Origin: Nodosilinea sp. LEGE 06152
Lineage (GTDB): Bacteria > Cyanobacteriota > Cyanobacteriia > Phormidesmidales > Phormidesmidaceae
DNA: 64,000 bases
Direction of reading: 5' to 3'
Assembly: GCF_015207525.1 (NCBI RefSeq)
Contig: NZ_JADEWR010000013.1
Span: 116,631 to 180,630, forward strand
In this document: piece by piece, positions 39,788-48,994 of the stretch
Position numbering within the stretch: position 1 is the stretch's first letter
Layout of the letters: each line of letters begins with the position of its first letter
Program-made: the position numbers and the translations under genes
Notes under the pieces: generated by a model
The model's input: only the letters and a program-made list of their open reading frames with translations
Told to the model about the DNA's origin: nothing
The model's database searches: none

Positions 39788-41083
39788 ATGGCGAAATTTC
39801 TCCACATTGCCGATATTCACCTCGGGTTTGACCGCTACGACACCCCAGAGCGCACCAAAGACTTTTTTCGTGCCCTACAGACGGTGCTGGAGCGCTACGC
39901 CATTGAAGAAAAGGTAGATTTTGTAGCGATCGCGGGCGATCTCTTCGAGCACCGCAACATCAAGCCCGCTACCCTTAATCAGGCTCAGATTTGTCTACAG
40001 GCGCTGAAAGATGCCGAAATTCCGGTGCTGGCAATTGAGGGTAACCACGACAATCGCCCCTACGGCACTCGCACCAGCTGGCTCAAGTACCTAGCCGAGT
40101 GGGATTTACTCAAGCTACTTGAACCCAACGACGGAGCCGATGCCGAAAATCGCCTCCCCCCCTGGGACGAAGCCACGCGTTCTGGGGCCTATATTGACCT
40201 GCCCTGCGGAGTGCGCGTCGTTGGCTCAAACTGGTATGGAGCAACCGCTCCCCGTGCTATTGAGCTGCTGTCAGGGGCCATTCAAGCACTGCCCAGTGGC
40301 CCTGACTATACTGTTTTGCTCTTTCACCACGGTTTGGAGGGGCAAATTGCTCGCTACGCTGGGGCGCTGCGCTACAGCGAGCTGTTGCCGCTTAAGGACG
40401 CCGGGGTTGACTACCTAGCCCTGGGTCATATCCACAAGAACTACACCGCTGAGGGCTGGGTGTTTAACCCCGGCTCGCTAGAGGCCAACAACGTAGAAGA
40501 AAGTCGTTTTCAGCGGGGCGCGTACCTGGTAGAGCTGTCGCCTCAGGGCGTTGATGCACGGCTGCAAACCGACTACTTTCAGCGCCCCATTGTGCGACTG
40601 GAGCTGGTAGCCAGAGGCCAGGAGAGCCTGGATCAGCTAACCCAAATGGCGATGGATAAAGCGATCGCCGCCGCCGCTGAGCATCAGGGCGACACGGCTC
40701 CTATTCTAGAGCTGAAAATTACGGGTCAGGTGGGCTTCGATCGCCTGGAGCTAGACACGCGCCGCCTCCAGGAGAGCCTCAAAGCGGCCACCAATGCGCT
40801 GGTAGTCTTGGTCAAATATGACGTGGAAGACGTAGCTTACCAAACGCCCTTGAGCGAAGGTCAAAACCGAACTGAAATTGAGCAATCCATTTTTGAAGAC
40901 ATGCTCACGGCGCACCGCGACTACAAGACTCGCGCTCCAGAGCTGGCTCGTGGGCTAACTGACCTCAAAGATCGTCAGCTTGCCGGGGCTGACGAGATCG
41001 ATCTGTATGGGTTAGTAGAAACCCTGCTGGGCCTTGATGAGGCGATCGCAGCTCCACAGCCCCAAGCCGCATCCCAAGAATGA
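39788..41083 (+). CDS. SbcD-like DNA repair exonuclease (metallophosphoesterase)
   Basis: 431 aa from the ATG at 39788 (AGGAAAG upstream). Mre11/SbcD phosphoesterase motifs: FLHIADIHLGFDR (D/H), FVAIAGDLFEHR (GD), IEGNHDNR (GNH), LLFHHG and LALGHIHK (GHxH). C-terminal capping region with acidic and Ala/Gln tail. SbcC/Rad50 partner not adjacent. Expected Mn-dependent nuclease in double-strand-break processing. Confidence 0.93.
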   Translation: MAKFLHIADIHLGFDRYDTPERTKDFFRALQTVLERYAIEEKVDFVAIAGDLFEHRNIKPATLNQAQICLQALKDAEIPVLAIEGNHDNRPYGTRTSWLKYLAEWDLLKLLEPNDGADAENRLPPWDEATRSGAYIDLPCGVRVVGSNWYGATAPRAIELLSGAIQALPSGPDYTVLLFHHGLEGQIARYAGALRYSELLPLKDAGVDYLALGHIHKNYTAEGWVFNPGSLEANNVEESRFQRGAYLVELSPQGVDARLQTDYFQRPIVRLELVARGQESLDQLTQMAMDKAIAAAAEHQGDTAPILELKITGQVGFDRLELDTRRLQESLKAATNALVVLVKYDVEDVAYQTPLSEGQNRTEIEQSIFEDMLTAHRDYKTRAPELARGLTDLKDRQLAGADEIDLYGLVETLLGLDEAIAAPQPQAASQE

Positions 41084-41110
41084 GTCCAGAGCGCCTGCCC
41101 TCGGTCAGGG

Positions 41111-41857
41111 TTACATGAACCAAACGGCGAGAAAATGGCGCTGCTGCCAAATCATAGCTACACCGCTGACGGCCACAAAGGCAAAGACTAGCTGCCGAAA
41201 CTGCTGGGCCGACAGTTTTGCCAGCACCTGTTTACCCAACCAGTTAGCCGGTACGGCTCCCAAACCAATCACTAAACCGTAGGCTAAATACTCTCCACTC
41301 AAGCTGCCAAAAGCGGCGTAGGCGATCAGCTTAACGAGGTGCAGCACAGCCTTGTTAAAAGCTTTGGTGGCCACCATGGCTTCTTTTTCTAGCCCATAGT
41401 TGAGATACAGCGGGTTCATAATCGGGCCGGTGCTGCCAACCAGGGCAGAGCCAATGGCGTTGACCAAAGACAGCGGCAAAAAATACCAGGCCTGGATCGT
41501 GAAACAGTTTTCCTTGGCAGGCAGCAGGTAGTTGACAACCATAACTAACAGCCCGGCTCCCAGCAGTAGCTGCAGGCTCTCGGCATGGATTTGAGTCAGC
41601 CCGTAGGAACCGAGAAGAGCGCCTACGGTAGCACCCGGCACGTACCAGACAGTCACGTTCCAATCAATGTCATGCCAGAAGACAAACCCTCGCTGCGCAT
41701 TCCCAATCAGCAGCCCGGTGGTTATAACGGGTGCTACGGCCTGCGTGCCCAGCAGCAGCGAAATTATGGGAATTAGAATGAACGGGCTACCACCCCCTGC
41801 CAGCATGCTGAGAAACCAGGCCAGAAAACTAGCCACAAACAAGCTCAAAGCAATCAT
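41111..41857 (-). CDS. TauE/SafE-family sulfite exporter-like permease
   Basis: 248 aa from the ATG at 41857; a GTG at 41872 would add five. Eight hydrophobic segments. The two family repeats are visible: LSMLAGGGSPFILIPIISLLLG near the N-terminus and LVNAIGSALVGSTGPIMNPLYLNYG in the middle. Family members export sulfite, sulfoacetate or related anions; substrate unknown. Converges on the SbcD-like gene. Confidence 0.9.
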   Translation of the reverse strand: MIALSLFVASFLAWFLSMLAGGGSPFILIPIISLLLGTQAVAPVITTGLLIGNAQRGFVFWHDIDWNVTVWYVPGATVGALLGSYGLTQIHAESLQLLLGAGLLVMVVNYLLPAKENCFTIQAWYFLPLSLVNAIGSALVGSTGPIMNPLYLNYGLEKEAMVATKAFNKAVLHLVKLIAYAAFGSLSGEYLAYGLVIGLGAVPANWLGKQVLAKLSAQQFRQLVFAFVAVSGVAMIWQQRHFLAVWFM

Positions 41858-42045
41858 AGGTAGCGGCAACACTGTGACTAAAATTTTAGTCTAGGCAGCA
41901 ACAATGCTTCTCAGTAAGCGCGTCCTGCCCCGTTGTTCACTCCAATCGTTTAATGCCTAAACGCAGGCAAACAGAAACAGATGGGGAATAGTTGGTTATG
42001 CTTTAACTTTTCTCCTCACCTCCTTTTTAATTTTAATAGCGGCCT

Positions 42046-44589
42046 ATGGCGCAGCCCACAGACTCCAATTCTCAAGCCTCTGGTTCTAGGCACACCGGAA
42101 AACTGTCGGTTGAGGCCTTTTATCAACAGGCGATCGCAGCCTTTAAGGCCCAAGACTATGACCAGGCCCTAGCCCGGTTTCAGCGCCTAGAGCAGCTCCC
42201 ACGGACATCGCCCTACTACCTCAAAGCCCTGATGGGTCGAGTGCGAGTGCACCAGCGCTTAGGCCAGAATGACCAGGTCGAGCGCGTTTGTCACCAGCTA
42301 CTCGACAGCCCTTCACCCCAGGCTAAGCAGTGGGCCGATCAGGTTCTGAGCCAGTCTAAATCGGCCGCGATCGCCAGTGCCCCAAGCGCTAGTACCCCAG
42401 ACGCTGAGCCTCAAACTACCGCCGCCGGGTCAGATTTGAGCGGCTTCGTCCCCTTAGAAAATTCTAAAAATTTGTCGCAGCGGCCCCCAGTCGCTCCCCA
42501 ACCGCCTACACCTGTCCCTGCCAAGCGGTCCATTAAACCAGTTCAGCCCGCAACCCAGGATGTCGATGATTCGACCCAGCCCACACCGGCTCAGGATCAG
42601 GATGCTGCGGAGCCAGAAATGCGATCTCTGTTTCACTATCAGCAGCTCAATCAGCAGACTGATGCAGAGGGTGGAGATGTGCCGTCAAAACCAGCTGGAG
42701 CCTCCCGTTCGGCATCCTCGCCACCGTTGCCGGTTGAGCCTGCAGTACCGTCGCCTGCCGCGCCGTCGTCTAAGCCCCAGCAGGCTCGGCCCCAGCGCCA
42801 GGTGCCTCTACCGAAGCGCCCCCTAGGTCTATGGCTGGGCCAGGGGTTAACGGCGATCGCCTTGATATGGGTAACCAACTGGGCCTTCCATTTCACCTTA
42901 AGAACAGTAGACAGACTGCTGCGCTGGGTGCGCTGGCCTGTTCAGCTGAGTCTGCCTGAGGCTTATCAGACCTATACGATTTGGGTTGTCAGCGGGCTGG
43001 TGCTGCTGGCGTTAGCTAGCCCCTGGCTTATGGATCTGGCGCTGGCAACCTGGTACCGTCAGCGGCCCCTATCGATTCGTCAGCTGCAAACCCACAGCCC
43101 TGGCACGCTGCGTCTCCTGCGCCAGGTGTGCCGCCAGCAGGGGTGGCCAATGCCAGAACTGCGGCTAATTGCCGACTCGGCCCCCCTGTGCTTTAGCTAC
43201 GGCTGGCTGCCCCGCTATACCCGGATTGTGATTAGCCAGGGGCTTTTAGAGCAGATGTCAGATCAAACGCTGACGGCGTTCTACAGCTATGAACTGGCCC
43301 GGATGGTCAACGGCAGTCTGCCGGTGCTGTCAGCCGTCGGGCTGCCGCTGCTGCTGCTGCATAGCGGGTACCGCTGGCTGGCTCAGAGGGCAGATGCTCT
43401 CGGCCAGCCTCTGCTTCGAGGTCTGCTGGGCGGCGGAGCGGGTCTTCTCTACGGCCTGTTTTGGCTGCTGCGGCAGGCTGTACTGTGGCTATCGCGGCTG
43501 TGCTGCCGCTGGGACGATCGTCGCGCTGTGGCCCTAACCCAGCAACCCGCTCAGGTCATTGAGGTCGCGGTTGGCTCAACAACTGCGATCGAGACCTATC
43601 TGCAACAGCACGGCACCCTTCACCCGCTCCACACCAGCTTGGAAGTACTGATGCCTGTCAGCGGCCGTCAGGCGATTACCCCAGGTCGGCTGCTAGCTGC
43701 CTCAGAGGGCGTTGGCCCTGAGGGGCCAGTCTCCGACTATCGCGCGACCATTCTCAGTACCCTTTTAGCCGTAGATGGTCTCAACCCTTACCGCCAGTGG
43801 CTGCGGGTTAACGCCTCCCACGCACCGCTGGGCGAGCGGCTGCTCTGGTTCCACCAGCAGGCACTACTTCGGGGTCAACCTGGCCTCAGCCTCGCACCCG
43901 AATCCTTCCAGCAGCCCGCTTTAGGCACAACCAAAGTGTCACTTCCCCTGCTGCTGCTTCAGAAAGGCCCCCTGGCGGGCCTAGTAGCTGGCGGCGGCTT
44001 GGCTATGGGCCTGTGGTTCGTGGGAGGAGTGGTCAATCGGTTGGGCTGGCAGCGCCTGAGCTGGCTCTACCAAGACCCCAGTATTTTGGTCGGTGGGCTG
44101 TGGCTAGGGCTTGGCCTGGGCCTGCTGCTGCGCATTAACGTGCTTTTCCCTGAACCTGGCAATCAGCCAGCCAGCCAGCCGCCGGAGGAAACGGTGTCCA
44201 CCCTGCTGCTGCATTCCTCATCATTACCGGTGCAGGGACAGCCGGTCAGCCTGCGAGGCAAACTGCGGGGCCTGACGGGGTCCGGCAACTGGGGCTGCCA
44301 AGAACTTTACCTCGATGATTCATCGGGGTTGGTTAAGCTAGTCAACCCTGTACCACTGGGGACGGTGCAGGGCTTGCTTCAGCCTCAAACCCATCCGGTT
44401 AACTGGGTAGGCCGAATGGTTACGGTTACCGGCTGGAGCCGCTACAGTGGCGGCATGCTTTGGGTAGATATTAACCAGGTAAAAATCGATCAGCGCCACA
44501 GCTTCTCTACCTATGGCCCTCTTTGGGCTACTTTGATTAGCCTGATCAGCAGCGGAATCGGCATCTTGACCATTTTTAGGGGCGGATAA
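42046..44589 (+). CDS. TPR-linker-M48-like membrane protein with degenerate active site
   Basis: 847 aa. N-terminal TPR-like helices (21-105), long Pro/Ala/Ser-rich linker (106-258), membrane helices at about 262-283, 310-330, then an HtpX/M48-type domain. Where M48 enzymes have HExxH, this reads YELAR (residues 415-419 in AFYSYELARMVNG), so both zinc-binding histidines are lost; the following EADxxA-type region reads RWDDRRAVAL. More helices and a C-terminal OB-like segment (about 715-825, VQGQPVSLRGKL..., VGRMVTVTGWSRYSGGMLWVDINQVKI). Probably a non-catalytic relative. Full length, no frameshift. Confidence 0.85.
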   Translation: MAQPTDSNSQASGSRHTGKLSVEAFYQQAIAAFKAQDYDQALARFQRLEQLPRTSPYYLKALMGRVRVHQRLGQNDQVERVCHQLLDSPSPQAKQWADQVLSQSKSAAIASAPSASTPDAEPQTTAAGSDLSGFVPLENSKNLSQRPPVAPQPPTPVPAKRSIKPVQPATQDVDDSTQPTPAQDQDAAEPEMRSLFHYQQLNQQTDAEGGDVPSKPAGASRSASSPPLPVEPAVPSPAAPSSKPQQARPQRQVPLPKRPLGLWLGQGLTAIALIWVTNWAFHFTLRTVDRLLRWVRWPVQLSLPEAYQTYTIWVVSGLVLLALASPWLMDLALATWYRQRPLSIRQLQTHSPGTLRLLRQVCRQQGWPMPELRLIADSAPLCFSYGWLPRYTRIVISQGLLEQMSDQTLTAFYSYELARMVNGSLPVLSAVGLPLLLLHSGYRWLAQRADALGQPLLRGLLGGGAGLLYGLFWLLRQAVLWLSRLCCRWDDRRAVALTQQPAQVIEVAVGSTTAIETYLQQHGTLHPLHTSLEVLMPVSGRQAITPGRLLAASEGVGPEGPVSDYRATILSTLLAVDGLNPYRQWLRVNASHAPLGERLLWFHQQALLRGQPGLSLAPESFQQPALGTTKVSLPLLLLQKGPLAGLVAGGGLAMGLWFVGGVVNRLGWQRLSWLYQDPSILVGGLWLGLGLGLLLRINVLFPEPGNQPASQPPEETVSTLLLHSSSLPVQGQPVSLRGKLRGLTGSGNWGCQELYLDDSSGLVKLVNPVPLGTVQGLLQPQTHPVNWVGRMVTVTGWSRYSGGMLWVDINQVKIDQRHSFSTYGPLWATLISLISSGIGILTIFRGG

Positions 44590-44736
44590 GCGGGCCAATG
44601 TGAAGTAATGTTGCAGCAAAGCTCTGCCAGTGTTACATTAGTTTACAGAAACACATGCCTAGGTTCCCTGATCTGTCCATGAGTTGGCTTCGGGGTTGGT
44701 TAGGTATTGGGTTCTCCTACTCTCAACACAGCAAAC

Positions 44737-44766
44737 AAACCAGCCCTTGCCGGCTGGTTTTTATTT
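44737..44766 (+). terminator. Rho-independent terminator
   Basis: 9-bp stem AAACCAGCC (44737-44745) and GGCTGGTTT (44752-44760), 6-nt loop, then TTATTT. On the minus strand it also ends with a T-containing run, so it may be bidirectional. 148 bp after the M48-like gene. Confidence 0.8.
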
Positions 44767-45021
44767 AGAGACTGCGGTTGAGTGCAGCACCTTAGCCCGG
44801 CAGCGCGCAAATGCCGTGTTACCTTGGTAAGTGGTGTAGTCGATTGGTTTTGAATCCGGCTCTTTGCCAGTTGGTATGCTCAACTCTACCCAATACGTGG
44901 AAAATGGCTCTCTCTTCGGGGAGATGACTAGCCAGGCAGCTTTTGTGACTCTTAAGCTAACTGTCATAAAACTTCTTAATAGGGCGAGGTAGAGACTGCT
45001 TTTCCTTAGCTCTTCGTTCAT
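44761..45021 (-). CDS. Doubtful small ORF
   Basis: 86 aa beginning MNEELRKSSLYLALLRSFM. ATG start, no strong ribosome site, no family I recognise; its stop touches the terminator. Listed because the gap is long and its composition is protein-like (charged helix start, then mixed strand). Could be chance. Confidence 0.22.
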   Translation of the reverse strand: MNEELRKSSLYLALLRSFMTVSLRVTKAAWLVISPKREPFSTYWVELSIPTGKEPDSKPIDYTTYQGNTAFARCRAKVLHSTAVSK

Positions 45022-45292
45022 GTTCAGGTGATAGCGCCCTAGCCATAAATACAGTCATAAATTTGGGCGAGTTCCAGAGCCGGAATTTGTTAAGCTACTA
45101 AAAGACTTACGTTTGACATTTTGATGCGGCCTGATTGGTGGTTTTAGGTCAGAGCCTGCAATCTTGATAGTAGTTGGTTAAATTAGCAGCATTGTAGGCA
45201 GGTAGCAGTCGGCCTAAATTCCAAACTCGATTCGGCAAGGTTATCGATTTCGATTCATTTGCCTTTAGTTTTAGAACACCAGAGGTATTCAA

Positions 45293-45739
45293 ATGTCAAT
45301 TCGCCTTTATGTTGGCAATCTTTCTAAGGACTTAGAGCGGCAGGAGTTTGAAAGCGCTTTTGCTGACTTTAATGCCGATCTAGTCTCTGTAAAGCTTATC
45401 GCCGACAAAAAAACCGGCAAATGTCGCGGATTTGGGTTTGTAACGGTAAAAACTGACGAAAAGGCCGATGAAATCGTCGAGAAACTGAACGGTCAGGTGC
45501 TGGCTGATATGCCCCTCAAGATTGAGAAAGCTCTGCCCCGTACCAAACCCGAGGGCGAAGCAGATGCGCGTCCTACTAGCGGCGAAACTAGCAGCAAGCG
45601 CTCCAATAAGGGCGGTGCTCGTAAAGCTGCCCCAGCGGCAGCGGCTACCAGCGGTGGTGCCGTTCAACCTGATCCACGCTGGGCGGGAGAGCTAGAGAAG
45701 CTCAAGCAGATGCTGGCGGCTCAAACTACGTCTAGCTAG
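45293..45739 (+). CDS. RRM-type RNA-binding protein (Rbp family)
   Basis: 148 aa. Single RRM at residues 3-81 with RNP2 LYVGNL and RNP1 KCRGFGFVTV, then a Lys/Ala/Gly-rich tail. Cyanobacterial Rbp proteins are often cold-induced or help localise mRNA to thylakoids; the tail and acidic loop resemble the RbpF-like type. The C-terminus WAGELEKLKQMLAAQT looks helical and may be a conserved tip. Confidence 0.93.
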   Translation: MSIRLYVGNLSKDLERQEFESAFADFNADLVSVKLIADKKTGKCRGFGFVTVKTDEKADEIVEKLNGQVLADMPLKIEKALPRTKPEGEADARPTSGETSSKRSNKGGARKAAPAAAATSGGAVQPDPRWAGELEKLKQMLAAQTTSS

Positions 45740-46191
45740 GTAAATCTCAACGTTAGCAACCTCAACTGGGCCGCAGAAGCAATCAGCCTCTGCGGCCTTT
45801 GTGTTGGCGCGTCTACACGGTGGGGCAGTGCCGAATAGCAGCATGAATTGAGCTAGGCGTAGCTAAAGGCTCTATGACTCACCCTCACGAGAGACATCGA
45901 CGTTTTGCTGCATCCCGTCCAGCAATTTCTATGCCGGAGGTATGCAGCGATCGCCCCTCCAAGCGTCGGGAGTAATTTTCCAAGATTTTGACGCGGGATG
46001 TAGATGGGATGACAACAATAGATGCGCCAGCGTTCTATTAAAGCTTTGGTGTGCCACAGTTCTCAAAGCAAACTAAGTAGGCAAGCGCGATTAACTATCA
46101 GTCGATGTAGGTTGGGTTGAGGTACGAAACCCAGCGCCTGCATGGGTTACACTATCGCGAGCCCGTCCTACATTTGCATTGGCCCACCGAC
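45740..46191. other. Intergenic region with an interspersed repeat
   Basis: About 450 bp. Apart from the RRM terminator it holds a degenerate repeat at 46106-46172: TGTAGG and CCTACA ends enclosing GGGTTGAGGTACGAAACCC, the pattern of small repeats widespread in cyanobacterial and other genomes. No gene seen. Confidence 0.45.
45769..45800 (+). terminator. Terminator of the RRM gene
   Basis: 9-bp stem GGCCGCAGA (45769-45777) with TCTGCGGCC (45789-45797), then TTTGTG. The T-run is short. Confidence 0.7.
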
Positions 46192-46647
46192 CTAGCCGTG
46201 ATTTTTCAACGTTTCGGCCACCTGTTTGAGGCGACGTAGCTGAGCGGCCATATCGCGCTTTGTCCAGCCGACGGCAAACCAGTTGAAACCAGCCTGCACC
46301 ACTGGGTTAGAAATTTCAAACTCAAAGCGATTGAGCAGGCGTGTACCCATCTCATCGGGGCAACACTCCCAGCGATCGCAGCCGTCAAAAAAGCCCCGAA
46401 ACGACCAGACAACCAGCCCTGGAGCTCGTTCAACTACCGTGCTAATCAGGGTAGGTTGCTTAAAGGGAAGCTGAATCATAAAGCGGCTCTGGGCACCTAC
46501 ATCGGTACTCCAATCCCCAATTGGCTCGCAGCGGAGGGCGGGGTTGAGCCAGCGGTGCATCAGGTCTAGACGCGTCAGGCATTGCTCGACGTCGGTGGTG
46601 CTAGCGCGCACAGAAATACTGTGTTCAAACACTTGGCGGGTAGACAT
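46192..46647 (-). CDS. SRPBCC-family protein
   Basis: 151 aa. START-like helix-grip fold: FEHSISVRASTTDVEQCLTRLDLMHRWLNPALRCEP start and a long C-terminal helix (WTKRDMAAQLRRLKQVAETLKNHG). Hydrophobic ligand-binding cavity is expected; ligand unknown. Stands alone. Confidence 0.88.
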   Translation of the reverse strand: MSTRQVFEHSISVRASTTDVEQCLTRLDLMHRWLNPALRCEPIGDWSTDVGAQSRFMIQLPFKQPTLISTVVERAPGLVVWSFRGFFDGCDRWECCPDEMGTRLLNRFEFEISNPVVQAGFNWFAVGWTKRDMAAQLRRLKQVAETLKNHG

Positions 46648-46884
46648 CCTGACGGTCTCCTGAGAGAATCAGCCCGGGTGGCGGTACGGGAACGTTTCCC
46701 TGGCGATAGCTATCGTACCGAACCTTGGCGGTCTTATGTCTCTAGGCTGATGCGGTGGCCTGCCTACTCAATTAATGTTGCGTGGGTGGTTTGTTTCCTG
46801 TAGTTAATAGCCCATTGTCGAGATCGCGCAAGCTGCCCCCATGCACGATGCTCTCTTTACAGCCCGCTCTCAACTACAAGGATC

Positions 46885-48552
46885 ATGATTGATTTTTTTC
46901 CACTAACGCTGCTTCAGGTGTCACAGCCTGGAGCTGAACCGGACTACAGCGAGCCCCTGGCAAATCCGGTAACGTCCCCCAATCGCTTCATAGAAGAAGC
47001 TGCTGCAAGATTGGGGCAGTTTTTACCCAGCTTGATTGGGGCGATCGCGGTGCTGCTGCTGGGCTGGCTGGTAGCGACCCTGGTGGCGCTAGCCGTCCGC
47101 AAACTTCTCCGCAGCACCGATATAGACAATCGACTGGCCAACTGGGCCATGGGCCGCCCAGCTGAAAGCCCGGTGCAGGTTGAGAAATGGGTCTCAACGG
47201 TGGTGTACTGGGTTATTTTTCTATTCGCCATCATAGCGGCGTTAAACGTCCTTAATCTGGCCGGGGTATCGACACCGCTAAACAACTTTTTAGACCAAAT
47301 CTTCCTCTATCTGCCCCGCATCGGCGGAGCCCTGCTGCTGCTGGGTGTGGCCTGGCTGACGGCAACGCTGGTGCGATCGCTGGTCGTCAATGGTCTAGGG
47401 CGGTTCAACCTAGACGATCGCCTGGCTGAGCAGACCGGCGTAGAGCGAGGCGGCAGCCCGATCGTTTTGAACGAAACCATCGGCAACGTGCTGTACTGGT
47501 TCATTCTGCTGCTGTTTATTCCGCTGATTTTAGGCACCCTGCAGCTGCCGGGCCTGCTAGCCCCGGTGGAAGGGTTAATTAACTCCTTCCTACAGGCCAT
47601 TCCTCGGATTGTAACAGCGGCTATTGTTCTAGCCATTGGCTGGGTGATCGCCCGCATTGTGCGTGGCGTGGTAACCAATTTGTTGATAGCCGCAGGGGCC
47701 GACCAGCTCGGCCGTCGCATGGGGCTTCAGACTACTAGTTCAACCGCTGGAGGCATGTCTCTATCGAGTCTGGCGGGCACCGTGGCCTACGTGCTGGTGC
47801 TGATACCCGCCGTGGTAGCTGCCCTGAATGAGCTCGATATTGACGCTATTTCGGCCCCTGCCGTTTCAATGCTAGAGCGGGTGCTCGCCGCCATTCCCCA
47901 AATTATTATGGCTGGGGTGGTCATTGCTGCGGCCTACTTTGTCGGTCGCTTTGTGGCCGACCTGGTCACGAGTCTGCTGAGAGGGGCGGGCTTCGACAGC
48001 ATTATGGGCGTTCTCGGGTTGCCAGAGCTAAACCTCGGCAGCGGGGCGACAGCACAGCCTGGCCTAGATGCCGAGGGTCGCCCGATCGCATCTGTGCAGA
48101 CCCCAGGCCGGACGCCTTCGGAGCTGATGGGCATTCTCACCCTGATTGCGATCGTGCTGTTTGGCGTGGTTACAGCTACCGAAATTTTGAATTTCCCTGG
48201 CCTGACCAACATTGTGCAAGCCATTTTGCTCATTGGGGCAAGGGTGCTGAGTGGGGTGGTGGTATTTGCTATCGGCCTCTACCTGGCCAACCTGGCTTTT
48301 CGCCTGGTCAACTCGATGGGCTCTGGGCAAGCCAGGGTGCTGGCCCAGGCGGCCCGCATCGCCATCTTGATCTTTGTTGGAGCGATGGCTTTGCAGCAGA
48401 TGGGGGTTGCCCCAGATATCGTCAACCTCGCCTTTGGGCTGCTGCTAGGGGCGATCGCCGTGGCCATTGCGATCGCCTTTGGCTTGGGCGGGCGTGAAGT
48501 CGCCGCCGCCGAGCTGCGCGAGTGGTTGACCTCCTTCAAGCAGCGCCAGTAG
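46885..48552 (+). CDS. Mechanosensitive-channel-like protein with TM-helix repeats
   Basis: 555 aa. At least four copies of a TM-helix repeat of the form LP.I..A...L..GW..A..V..L...L (about residues 50, 145, 235, 330), interspersed with further helices (about eleven to twelve in all). This is the MscS-related TM_helix (PF05552-type) family lacking the classical MscS beta domain. C-terminal AFGLGGREVAAAELREWL resembles the MscS pore-side segment. Expected role in osmotic balance. Confidence 0.88.
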   Translation: MIDFFPLTLLQVSQPGAEPDYSEPLANPVTSPNRFIEEAAARLGQFLPSLIGAIAVLLLGWLVATLVALAVRKLLRSTDIDNRLANWAMGRPAESPVQVEKWVSTVVYWVIFLFAIIAALNVLNLAGVSTPLNNFLDQIFLYLPRIGGALLLLGVAWLTATLVRSLVVNGLGRFNLDDRLAEQTGVERGGSPIVLNETIGNVLYWFILLLFIPLILGTLQLPGLLAPVEGLINSFLQAIPRIVTAAIVLAIGWVIARIVRGVVTNLLIAAGADQLGRRMGLQTTSSTAGGMSLSSLAGTVAYVLVLIPAVVAALNELDIDAISAPAVSMLERVLAAIPQIIMAGVVIAAAYFVGRFVADLVTSLLRGAGFDSIMGVLGLPELNLGSGATAQPGLDAEGRPIASVQTPGRTPSELMGILTLIAIVLFGVVTATEILNFPGLTNIVQAILLIGARVLSGVVVFAIGLYLANLAFRLVNSMGSGQARVLAQAARIAILIFVGAMALQQMGVAPDIVNLAFGLLLGAIAVAIAIAFGLGGREVAAAELREWLTSFKQRQ

Positions 48553-48572
48553 CTACAACCCTTAATTCAACC

Positions 48573-48607
48573 GCATCAGGCCGGGGACTGTGTCTCCGGC
48601 CTGATGC
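48573..48607. terminator. Strong hairpin after the mechanosensitive-channel-like gene
   Basis: Perfect 12-bp arms GCATCAGGCCGG and CCGGCCTGATGC, extended by GAC/GTC and a G-T pair to about 16 bp. No T-run, so termination is uncertain. 20 bp after the stop. Confidence 0.5.
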
Positions 48608-48755
48608 GCGTTAGTATGGTTAACTCGGCCTTAACAATCGGGTGGTTAGGGCCATAGTCGGCGTTAGCCATAGCGTGAGCGGCTAGGGCGCTGGGAGCAA
48701 TGCACCAGCGACCGACTGGTCTAACGGCCACCCCAATGCAGCACAAGAGGCACCT

Positions 48756-48992
48756 ATGGACGGCAAAGACTGGGCCAGCTATATCGAAGCTACCAATGGG
48801 CTGTCTAAGCCCTGGCTGCTAATTCAGTGGCGGCTTCAGCTCCTGCAAGAGCAGCGGTCTGAGCTTGCCCCTGAAACCTATGCGGCTGAGCTAGCCGCAC
48901 TTCATCAGGCGCTGATGGATCTAGGCGAATGGTGGCAGGGGCAGGAGGAGGCCGTATTCGGAGCCGGGGAGTCATCTTCAGGGGAGGCCTAA
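48756..48992 (+). CDS. Small hypothetical protein upstream of ppk1
   Basis: 78 aa, Trp/Gln/Leu-rich and helical (WASYIEATNGLSKPWLLIQWRLQLLQEQRSELAPETYAAELAALHQALMDLGEWW). No family recognised. It ends 2 bp before the ppk1 ATG, whose ribosome site lies in its 3' end, so the two are co-translated. The tight coupling suggests a role linked to polyphosphate kinase; that is inference. Confidence 0.72.
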   Translation: MDGKDWASYIEATNGLSKPWLLIQWRLQLLQEQRSELAPETYAAELAALHQALMDLGEWWQGQEEAVFGAGESSSGEA

Positions 48993-48994
48993 CG

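Larger units (their letters stand above)
44590..45292. other. Long intergenic region before the RRM gene
   Basis: About 700 bp. Holds one terminator (44737-44766), one weak minus-strand ORF, and a presumed long 5' leader for the RRM gene, which has AGAGG just before its ATG. No clear promoter pair recognised. Confidence 0.5.

Noticed and set aside
44655..44768. 37-codon ORF (MPRFPDLSMSW...) on the plus strand
   Set aside because: Its 3' third is the terminator hairpin and T-run at 44737-44766, so it is not a likely gene.
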